Below, one piece after another: positions 51,450 to 58,279 of a stretch of 64,000 bases of DNA. The position numbers were made by a program, and so were the translations under genes. Source of the stretch: Oscillospiraceae bacterium. Its GTDB lineage: Bacteria > Bacillota > Clostridia > Oscillospirales > Oscillospiraceae. A model generated the notes under the pieces. The model worked only from the letters and a program-made list of their open reading frames with translations, had not been told where the DNA came from and ran no database searches. The stretch lies in assembly GCA_015068495.1 (NCBI GenBank), contig SVKL01000006.1:40704-104703 (forward strand), written 5' to 3'. Position 1 is the first letter of the stretch; the number at the start of each line of letters is the position of its first letter.

Positions 51450-52673
51450 TTATCCGTTACGCAGATTTGCCGATACCGGATAGGTGCCCATAGCGCCCAC
51501 ATCCGCAAAACCGTCGGCTACAACCACTTCACCCTTCATCGTCACGGTGCCGGCTTGTGCCTCTGCAAGGTTGATAACCACAGACACATCCGTTTCCTTG
51601 ATATTCTTTATCTGCGCTTCAGGACCGCGTACTGTTATCTGCAGGGCTTTCGTAATGATTTCTACCTGCAGGTCTGCCGGAACATTGGCTGCCGTAATAT
51701 TCGTTACCTTTAAGATCTTTGTCTTCAATTTAGGCAGCTTGATTTCAACCGTAACCTGCTCCACGCCGGTCTGGTTTGTAACATCCTCAGGCAGGGTAAT
51801 GGGGAATGTCAATGTCTGATCTTCCTTGATTTCGCCCAAGTCAATTACGCCAACCGTAATGGAATCCAAGTCCTCCAGAAGCGCATCTCTGCCGGACACC
51901 TGAATCTGCTTGGTGTCCATAGTAATGGTTGTGTTCTGCTGCGTAGCGCCGCCACCGCTGATGATATCCAAAAGCAGGGCAACCTCTTTGACCTTTTGCA
52001 CCTTAATCATCAGATTCACTTTTTCCGCGTTGGCCGTGATCAGCTTTGCGTCCACAGGTTCACCCTGTGCGTTGCACAGCGCATACTGGTATTCTCCGGC
52101 CACGGTGTTGGTCTGACCTGTCAAATCCACTTGAATCTTCGCCTGTGTGATTTGGCTCACGGTGGATTCCGGGCCTGAAATTTCTATGGTTGTAAAATCC
52201 ATCTGGGCATTTTCCACATCGGAAATATAACCCTCCGGCACAGTTGTCTCCCCGTAGTCGATTACCACAGGCACAGGCTTACGGATCCGGTTTTCAACCT
52301 TCACTTCAATCAAATCCGTACTGCTGCTTTGCACGGAGACCTCGTTGTGCGGAATGTTGCCCGGATAGGAAATATCATAGGTCAAATTGTGAACACCGGG
52401 CTTTTCGATGTTTGCCAGATTGATCATCACATTGATATTGGACTCGTTCAAATCATTGAGAATTGTACGGTCACTCTTCAGCGCCAAGGTCACATTGGGC
52501 TCTTCGCTGACAATTATCAGTCCCCGTTCAGAGAGAATGTTTTTATTCTGCATCACAACAGGAATATCGTAGTAGGTTTTTTCCGATTCCGGACTTACCA
52601 CGGTGATTACATACATCCAAAGGCCAAAGGCTACCACCGCAGACATAAGAATTGCCAAAACTTTATTTTTCAT
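51450..52673 (-). CDS. cdaR: YbbR-domain protein CdaR, regulator of diadenylate cyclase
   Basis: A 407-aa protein with a single N-terminal membrane helix (VLAILMSAVVAFGLWMYVITVV) and about four extracytoplasmic YbbR beta repeats (repeated IPVVMQNKNI..., VPVVIDYGETTVPEGYI..., patterns around 35-115, 128-215, 225-310, 325-400). In B. subtilis CdaR modulates CdaA. AAGGAGG precedes ATG, which overlaps cdaA by 11 nt. glmM, the usual third gene, is not downstream. Confidence 0.9.
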   Translation of the reverse strand: MKNKVLAILMSAVVAFGLWMYVITVVSPESEKTYYDIPVVMQNKNILSERGLIIVSEEPNVTLALKSDRTILNDLNESNINVMINLANIEKPGVHNLTYDISYPGNIPHNEVSVQSSSTDLIEVKVENRIRKPVPVVIDYGETTVPEGYISDVENAQMDFTTIEISGPESTVSQITQAKIQVDLTGQTNTVAGEYQYALCNAQGEPVDAKLITANAEKVNLMIKVQKVKEVALLLDIISGGGATQQNTTITMDTKQIQVSGRDALLEDLDSITVGVIDLGEIKEDQTLTFPITLPEDVTNQTGVEQVTVEIKLPKLKTKILKVTNITAANVPADLQVEIITKALQITVRGPEAQIKNIKETDVSVVINLAEAQAGTVTMKGEVVVADGFADVGAMGTYPVSANLRNG

Positions 52674-53532
52674 CGGCAGATCCTCCTTTGCCCTTCTTTT
52701 GCAGCTTTTGGTACAGCTTTACAACCAGATTTTCCGGTTCGTCGGTTTCCTCGGGACACAGTTCGTTGCGAAGCAGCCGCTCCAAGGTTTGTGGCGCTAA
52801 ATGCCGTTTCAGCATACCGCCAACCGCAACGGAAATGGCGCCGGTTTCCTCAGAAACCACAACCACCACAGCGTCGGATACTTCGCTCATACCCACCGCA
52901 GCTCTGTGGCGGGTGCCCAAATCCAAGCTTAACCGGTCGCTTTCTGACAGAGGCAACACACAGCTGGCTGCTGTCACCAATCCGTCCCGGATAATCATAG
53001 CGCCGTCATGCAGGGCAGCCTTGGGGAAGAAAATATTGCGAATCAGCTGCTCAGAAACCTTGCCCTCAATCATCGTACCGGTCTTGAAATACTCATCCAG
53101 CCGATTGTCCCGGGCAAATACAATCAATGCGCCAATCCGTTCCCGGCTCATTGCCTCACAGGCACGGACAGTTTGGGCGATGACCGGAACCATCTCCTGC
53201 TGAGGCTTTTGCGTGCCAAGAAGATTCTTTAGATTGATGTTGCTCAAGTGGTCAATCATACGCCGCAGCTCCGGCTGGAACAAAACCACCAACGCCAACA
53301 ATCCTACCGCCAGCACTTGGGAGAGAATATAGCTCATTGCGTGTAAATCCAGCGCATCCGTAACCAAGGATGCCACAATGATCACACCCACAACCCAGGC
53401 AATCCGGACCGTGCCTGTAGAACGGAACAGAGGCAGCAGCTTATAAATCAAAAATGCAACCAGGATGATATCCAGATAATCTGTAAAATGCATCCCTTGT
53501 ATTTGTTGCCAAATTAACTCTAATCTTCCCAT
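52663..53532 (-). CDS. cdaA: Diadenylate cyclase CdaA (c-di-AMP synthase)
   Basis: A 289-aa membrane enzyme making c-di-AMP from two ATP. About three N-terminal helices (about 20-95) precede the DAC domain with GALIVFARDN, LHDGAMIIRDG (DGA) and LGTRHRAAVGMSE (RHR) motifs intact. c-di-AMP controls potassium and wall homeostasis. ATG at 53532 follows GAGGGG; the ORF-track extension overlaps the promoter region. First gene of its operon. Confidence 0.96.
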   Translation of the reverse strand: MGRLELIWQQIQGMHFTDYLDIILVAFLIYKLLPLFRSTGTVRIAWVVGVIIVASLVTDALDLHAMSYILSQVLAVGLLALVVLFQPELRRMIDHLSNINLKNLLGTQKPQQEMVPVIAQTVRACEAMSRERIGALIVFARDNRLDEYFKTGTMIEGKVSEQLIRNIFFPKAALHDGAMIIRDGLVTAASCVLPLSESDRLSLDLGTRHRAAVGMSEVSDAVVVVVSEETGAISVAVGGMLKRHLAPQTLERLLRNELCPEETDEPENLVVKLYQKLQKKGKGGSADEK

Positions 53533-53616
53533 AAATGCCCCTCTTTCTCCGCTTTTATCTATTCCCTTACACCGGCACATTTGTGCCATTGGCATAACTA
53601 GCCTATTATCTATCCT

Positions 53617-53645
53617 ATTATAGCGGATTGGGCTGCCGATAGCAA
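53617..53645 (-). promoter_or_regulatory. Promoter of the cdaA operon
   Basis: Minus-strand TTGCTA and a perfect TATAAT are 17 nt apart, about 85 nt upstream of cdaA and just after the preceding gene's stop. Confidence 0.6.
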
Positions 53646-53663
53646 GAGTTATTCAAAAAAATT

Positions 53664-54770
53664 TTACGATTGCCGCGCCAATTTCCCTGCTGCCAACAAC
53701 AGATTCCCTGTCTGCCACGACGCGGCATCGAAACCAAAACTGACACGTACCGTTCCGGTGTCGATTGTTCCCGCGCTTTCGTGGGCAAGGGGCGCACAAT
53801 GCAGGCCGGCACGGACGGCAATTTTGTTGTCTGCCAATATCTGCGCAGCCTCCTCGCAATCCATCGGTGGAATAAAGGACACCGTCCCACCCTGATTTTC
53901 CCCCATAAACACACGAAATCCTAACTTTTCCAGCGCCACTGCGCACCGCTTCGCCTCGTTTTGTTCCCGGGCAAAGATTTTCTCCAGGCCGTGACATTTC
54001 AGATATGCCAAGCCGGCAGAAAGTCCGGCAATCCCCGGCACATTTAATGTGCCGGCCTCGGAAACATCCGGTAGAAAATCCGGCATATCTTGCTGCAGCG
54101 ACAGGCTCCCGGTACCGCCCTGAATAAGAGATGCCGGCTCTCTTCTGCACAGCAGCAGACCAGTTCCCTGCGGGCCTAAAAGACCTTTGTGGCCGGGCAT
54201 TGCGATAAACTCCGCCCCCCACTTTTCCATATCAATGGGAAGCGACCCAGCCGACTGGGCTGCATCCACAACAAAAGGAACGCGGTATTGTCTGCAAAGC
54301 TGCGCCAGCTCCTCTACCGGCAGAATATAGCCGAACACATTGGACATATGGGTAAATACTGCCGCATCTGCGCCTTTCTGCAATGCGTTTTCAAAAGCCG
54401 TCAGCGTATCTTCCCAATCAAACAATTTTCTGCCTGCCACGGTAATCCGGGCGTTGCGGGCGTGGAGCGGACGGGTAACGGCGTTGTGCTCAAAGCCGGA
54501 TATCACCACCCGGGCTCCCGGTTTCACCAAGGTGTTGATGGCGATATTCAAGCCGTGGGTGCAGTTGTGGGTCATCACCACCTGTTCCGGCTGACAGCCG
54601 AACATACTTGATGCCTGCTGTCTGCACCGGAGGACCGTTTTGGCGGCAGTCATGGCGGCTGTGTAGCCGCCACGACCGGGGTTGGCGCAATTCTCCATTC
54701 CGCACTGCACCGCCCGGTATACTGCCTGTGGCTTGTGAAAGGAGGTTGCGCCGTGATCCAAATAGGTCAT
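53664..54770 (-). CDS. Class V aminotransferase, cysteine desulfurase family
   Basis: A 368-aa PLP enzyme. Motifs: [50 protein letters not shown] (PLP-ring Asp), [13 protein letters not shown] (Schiff-base Lys), and [15 protein letters not shown] with the candidate persulfide Cys. The pattern fits the EGA-type cysteine desulfurase group. ATG at 54770 follows GGAGGAG and overlaps the DUF3343 stop (ATGA); the ORF-track 81-residue extension is a shadow. Coupling with a DUF3343 putative S/Se carrier suggests sulfur or selenium mobilisation. Confidence 0.9.
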   Translation of the reverse strand: MTYLDHGATSFHKPQAVYRAVQCGMENCANPGRGGYTAAMTAAKTVLRCRQQASSMFGCQPEQVVMTHNCTHGLNIAINTLVKPGARVVISGFEHNAVTRPLHARNARITVAGRKLFDWEDTLTAFENALQKGADAAVFTHMSNVFGYILPVEELAQLCRQYRVPFVVDAAQSAGSLPIDMEKWGAEFIAMPGHKGLLGPQGTGLLLCRREPASLIQGGTGSLSLQQDMPDFLPDVSEAGTLNVPGIAGLSAGLAYLKCHGLEKIFAREQNEAKRCAVALEKLGFRVFMGENQGGTVSFIPPMDCEEAAQILADNKIAVRAGLHCAPLAHESAGTIDTGTVRVSFGFDAASWQTGNLLLAAGKLARQS

Positions 54771-55021
54771 AGCCGCAGCTCCTCCGGCACGCCGTCCTCT
54801 GTCAGGCTGTAGGCCTTCCGGAAGCTGATACCTGCTTTCCGCAACAGCATTGCAGCCGCCATCAAATCCCGGCAATCCATTCGCAGGCTGTAGCCACAGC
54901 CTTTTTCCTCCATCCATTTTGGTGTACGCTGTATGGTACAACGAACTCCCGCCCGGCGAAGAGTATCCTCTGCCCGTTGGGCAGGTGTCACCGACCGGAA
55001 GGTTATGATGCAATTTTTCAT
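54767..55021 (-). CDS. DUF3343 protein, putative Se/S carrier
   Basis: An 84-aa soluble protein starting [34 protein letters not shown] with CGYSLRMDC in the middle, matching DUF3343. Members occur near selenium and sulfur-transfer genes; the biochemical role is proposed rather than proven. Cys residues in [12 protein letters not shown] are candidate carrier sites. The Shine-Dalgarno GGGAGGG lies in the 3' arm of the preceding terminator. It overlaps the aminotransferase gene by 4 nt. Confidence 0.85.
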   Translation of the reverse strand: MKNCIITFRSVTPAQRAEDTLRRAGVRCTIQRTPKWMEEKGCGYSLRMDCRDLMAAAMLLRKAGISFRKAYSLTEDGVPEELRL

Positions 55022-55059
55022 AAGAAAACCCTCCCGAACCAATTTATGTTCGGGAGGGT
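55022..55059 (-). terminator. Intrinsic terminator after ispF overlapping the DUF3343 ribosome binding site
   Basis: ACCCTCCCGAAC/GTTCGGGAGGGT (12 bp, 8-nt loop) followed on the minus strand by TTTCTT and then the DUF3343 ATG. The 3' arm carries GGGAGGG at correct Shine-Dalgarno spacing. Confidence 0.75.
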
Positions 55060-55074
55060 GATTTTGTGTAGAAT

Positions 55075-55548
55075 TCACAGGTTTTCCAGCAGACAAACCG
55101 CGTGGCAGGCCATACCGCTTCCTTCCCCTGTGAAGCCAAGCTTCTCTTCAGTGGTAGCTTTCACATTGACCTGTGAAAGGGACACCCCAAGGGCATTTGC
55201 GATGTTTTCCCGCATTTGGGGAATATAGGGCAGCAGCTTCGGCTTTTGGGCAATCATTGTTACGTCCACATTGCCCACGCAATAGCCTGCGGCGCGGACT
55301 TTTTCTGTCACGCAAGCCAGCAGCTTCATTGAGTCGGCATCCTTATAGGCTGGGTCGGTATCAGGAAAATGTCTTCCGATATCCCCCAAGCCTGCCGCGC
55401 CTAACAGGGCATCGGAAACCGCGTGAAGCAGGACGTCTGCATCGGAATGTCCCAGCAGCCCCTTTTCATAGGGAATCTTCACGCCGCCCAACATCAAATC
55501 CCGGCCTTCCACCAGCCGGTGAACATCATATCCGTGTCCGATTCTCAT
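55075..55548 (-). CDS. ispF: 2-C-methyl-D-erythritol 2,4-cyclodiphosphate synthase
   Basis: A 157-aa trimeric Zn enzyme of the MEP isoprenoid pathway. [10 protein letters not shown] and [34 protein letters not shown] carry the metal ligands. GGAGG precedes ATG, which overlaps ispD by 4 nt. Confidence 0.97.
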   Translation of the reverse strand: MRIGHGYDVHRLVEGRDLMLGGVKIPYEKGLLGHSDADVLLHAVSDALLGAAGLGDIGRHFPDTDPAYKDADSMKLLACVTEKVRAAGYCVGNVDVTMIAQKPKLLPYIPQMRENIANALGVSLSQVNVKATTEEKLGFTGEGSGMACHAVCLLENL

Positions 55549-56264
55549 TTCATTTCCTCCAGTAACAGCGCGGCAATTTTCAAATCCATAGGGGTGGTAA
55601 CCTTTATGTTTCCCTCGTCCCCTTCTACAATCTTTACCGGTACTCCCAGCCGTTCCACGGCAGAGCAGTCATCGGTGATAGCTGCACGGTCCTTACGGGC
55701 TTTTTCCAATGCCCGTTCCAGCAAATCCCGGGTAAATATCTGTGGGGTCTGAATGGCATACAAGCAGCTTCTGTCCGGCGTAGTCTGCACTGTGCCGCCC
55801 TGCACCGTCTTAATAGTATCTTTGACCGGTACACCCGGCGCAGCTGCGCCGCAGGCGTAGGCTGCGGCAGCGGTTCGGTCAATCACCTCTGCTGTAATAA
55901 GCGGTCTTGCTCCGTCCTGTACCGCCACCAGCTTTGCCTCAGGTGAAAGGGCGCTTAGTCCGTTTTGCACAGAATCCGGACGGTCTTTTCCTCCTGCCAC
56001 TACGGCCTTAACCTTGGAAAACCCCACGCAAAGTCCCGTGATTTTCTCGATTAAATCCTCGCGGGTAACCACCACAATTTCCCCAACAGCTTCACAATTC
56101 TGAAAGGCGCGGACCGTGCGGACAATCATCGGCTCACCGCCCAGCTGCGCCATCACCTTGTCGATACCTCCCATTCGGGATGCAGTTCCTGCCGCCACAA
56201 TCACAGCCCCGCAGCTGGCAGGCGGCGCAGTTTGCCGGGATATCGTCTTTTGGGCGTTTTCCAT
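55545..56264 (-). CDS. ispD: 2-C-methyl-D-erythritol 4-phosphate cytidylyltransferase
   Basis: A 239-aa nucleotidyltransferase of the MEP pathway. [23 protein letters not shown] (CTP loop), VQDGARPLI and [14 protein letters not shown] are typical. It has about 15 extra N-terminal residues before the Rossmann strand. AAGGAG precedes ATG; murD ends one base upstream. Confidence 0.96.
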   Translation of the reverse strand: MENAQKTISRQTAPPASCGAVIVAAGTASRMGGIDKVMAQLGGEPMIVRTVRAFQNCEAVGEIVVVTREDLIEKITGLCVGFSKVKAVVAGGKDRPDSVQNGLSALSPEAKLVAVQDGARPLITAEVIDRTAAAAYACGAAAPGVPVKDTIKTVQGGTVQTTPDRSCLYAIQTPQIFTRDLLERALEKARKDRAAITDDCSAVERLGVPVKIVEGDEGNIKVTTPMDLKIAALLLEEMK

Positions 56265-56265
56265 A

Positions 56266-57627
56266 TTACAGCTCCTTTACCAGCTTCTTAAAGTAGTTGC
56301 CGCGGACCATAAAATTCTTGAACTGATCAAAGGCAGCAGCTGCAGGGCTCATCAGCACCACATCACCGCTGACCGCATCGGCTGCTGCCCGGTGAACTGC
56401 CGTTGTAAAATCGCCGCAATCCACAATTTCCGGCTTGCCGGCTGTATATTCCGGCGCATTTTCCACTGCGGTGCGAATCAGCTGCGCCGTTGCGCCGTTC
56501 AAATACAGCCGTTTCACGTGCTTACAGATTACGGGTCCCAGTTCGTCATAGGGAATATGCTTGTCATAGCCGCCGGCAATCAGCAAGACCTTTTCATCAA
56601 AGCTGTTAAGGCCGGCTATGGTGCGGCTGGGGGAGGAGGCAATGGAATCGTTATAGAATTTCACGCCGTCTTTTACACGCACCAGCTCAATCCGGTGCTC
56701 CACGCCGCCAAATTCCCGTGCCACCTTGCGGATTGTTTCATCCTCTACAAGGCCCTCAACCGCCAAAATCGCCGCCATATAGTTTTCCACATTGTGCACG
56801 CCGGGAATGGCAATCTCACGGGTATCCAGCAGCGCCGTTGCGCCGCGGTAGATTGTCGTTCCGTCTACATAGACATCCGCCTTTTGCTTCCGGGAGAAGT
56901 AGGAGGTTGCGCCGTTTCCGGAAAAACCGGCTGTGATTGCGTTGTCCAGATTCAGCACCAGCACATCATCCGGTCTTTGATAACGGAAGAGATTCTTCTT
57001 TGCCTCTACATACTCCTGCATATCCTTATGCACATCCAAATGATTGGGCGCCAGATTGGTCACCACCGCCACGTGGGGGCTATGGCGCATATCCATCAGC
57101 TGGAAGGAGCTAAGCTCCACCACAGCAAAATCCGTCACCTTGATTTCGTCCACAATGGAAAGAAGAGGCGTACCGATATTGCCACCAAGCCAAACCGTCT
57201 TCCCTGCAGCTTTCAAAAACTCGGAAATCAGTGTGGTAGTGGTAGTCTTTCCATCTGAGCCAGTGACCGCCAATATTGTACAGGGGCACAGTTCAAAAAA
57301 CACTTCCATCTCGCTGGTGACCTGCGCACCGTTCTGTCGCAGCGCTTCCAAGGCGGGGTTACCCGGGTGCATTCCGGGCGTGCGGAATACCAAATCCGCA
57401 GTCAGTCCGTCTAAATACCCCTCCCCTGTCTGCAGCTTGCAGCCAAGACGCTCCAGCTCCAAAACCTCTGCATCCAGCTGATCGTATGGGGTTTTATCAC
57501 AGCCGGTCACCTTGCAGCCGTACCGAAGCAGCAAGCGCACCAAGGGGCGATTGCTCACACCCAAGCCAAGCACCGCAATATTCTTATCCTGCAAAGCAGT
57601 AAAGTAGGATTCCAGCAAGCTTATCAT
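56266..57627 (-). CDS. murD: UDP-N-acetylmuramoylalanine--D-glutamate ligase
   Basis: A 453-aa cytoplasmic Mur ligase adding D-Glu to UDP-MurNAc-L-Ala. NIAVLGLGVSNRPLV, ATP loop VTGSDGKTTTTTLIS, NLAPNHLDVHKDMQEYVEAK, FGGVEHRIELV, NDSIASSPSRTIAGL and LLIAGGYDKHIPY are family motifs. ATG at 57627 (GAGGA, spacer 6) is slightly favoured over ATG at 57633. First gene of murD-ispD-ispF. Confidence 0.96.
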   Translation of the reverse strand: MISLLESYFTALQDKNIAVLGLGVSNRPLVRLLLRYGCKVTGCDKTPYDQLDAEVLELERLGCKLQTGEGYLDGLTADLVFRTPGMHPGNPALEALRQNGAQVTSEMEVFFELCPCTILAVTGSDGKTTTTTLISEFLKAAGKTVWLGGNIGTPLLSIVDEIKVTDFAVVELSSFQLMDMRHSPHVAVVTNLAPNHLDVHKDMQEYVEAKKNLFRYQRPDDVLVLNLDNAITAGFSGNGATSYFSRKQKADVYVDGTTIYRGATALLDTREIAIPGVHNVENYMAAILAVEGLVEDETIRKVAREFGGVEHRIELVRVKDGVKFYNDSIASSPSRTIAGLNSFDEKVLLIAGGYDKHIPYDELGPVICKHVKRLYLNGATAQLIRTAVENAPEYTAGKPEIVDCGDFTTAVHRAAADAVSGDVVLMSPAAAAFDQFKNFMVRGNYFKKLVKEL

Positions 57628-57656
57628 AGCCATTCCTCAATTTCCTTTTTTACTAT

Positions 57657-57685
57657 AGTATAGCCTTTCTCACAAGAATTTGCAA
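57657..57685 (-). promoter_or_regulatory. Promoter of murD-ispD-ispF
   Basis: Minus-strand TTGCAA and TATACT are 17 nt apart, about 30 nt before murD. Its -35 lies six bases from the -35 of the divergent rnpB promoter. Confidence 0.6.
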
Positions 57686-57690
57686 GATGT

Positions 57691-57719
57691 TTGACATTCT
57701 GCCTCCTTTGGGGTACAAT
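57691..57719 (+). promoter_or_regulatory. rnpB: Promoter of rnpB
   Basis: TTGACA and TACAAT are separated by 17 nt; the -10 ends about 6 nt before the predicted 5' end of RNase P RNA. Confidence 0.8.
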
Positions 57720-57724
57720 AATCT

Positions 57725-58187
57725 CCGCGACCGGGTCGGACAGCCGCGGCTACAAGCTGAAAAGCTGTAGGTGAGGAAAGTCCGGGCTTCACAGGGCAAG
57801 GATAACGGGTAACGCCCGCCGGGGGTGACCCCAGGACAAGTGCAACAGAGATATACCGCTATCCCCAACAGGGTTCCCATCGAAGCCCAGCGCAAGCGGG
57901 TTCGATGGGAAAGAGGAGATTCCGCATATAGGGTGAGCTTTGCTGCTTGCAGCAAAGTGAGCGTTTATATGCGCGAATTGACGATAGTAAGGGTGAAAAG
58001 GTGGGGTAAGAGCCCACCCGGCCTATGGAGACATAGGTTTTACGCTGTAAACTCTATCCGAAGCAACGCCGTGGAGGAACATATGGTTTGCCCGACCGTT
58101 CCGGGGAGGTGGCTTGATTCCGTGAGCAATTGCGGAACTAGATAGATGGCTGTCAAAACAGAACCCGGCTTACAGACCCGGTCGCAA
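57725..58187 (+). ncRNA. rnpB: RNase P RNA, bacterial class A
   Basis: The P1 stem pairs GCGACCGGGTC (57727-57737) with GACCCGGTCGC (58175-58185). Between them are the conserved GAGGAAAGTCCGGGCT near the 5' end, the CR-I partner AGAGATATACCGCT, and GGCTTACAGA before the 3' P1 strand. Length of about 460 nt and the large helical insertions fit a Clostridia class A RNA. It is the catalytic RNA that matures tRNA 5' ends. Confidence 0.95.
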
Positions 58188-58190
58188 TAA

Positions 58191-58217
58191 AAAACACTAC
58201 GCAAGTAGTGTTTTTTT
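58191..58217 (+). terminator. Intrinsic terminator of rnpB
   Basis: AAAACACTAC/GTAGTGTTTT with GCAA loop, followed by further T residues. Confidence 0.88.
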
Positions 58218-58221
58218 ATTT

Positions 58222-58247
58222 CCTTTTTGCAAAAAGGATGTTATAAT
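58222..58247 (+). promoter_or_regulatory. Candidate operator and -10 element of the alkaline phosphatase gene
   Basis: A perfect 16-bp palindrome CCTTTTTGCAAAAAGG (58222-58237) sits four bases upstream of a TATAAT (58242-58247), about 33 nt before the gene start. No good -35 is present, suggesting activator or repressor control. Confidence 0.4.
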
Positions 58248-58279
58248 GCTTTTATCAAACGGAAAGGATGAGAGAATTT

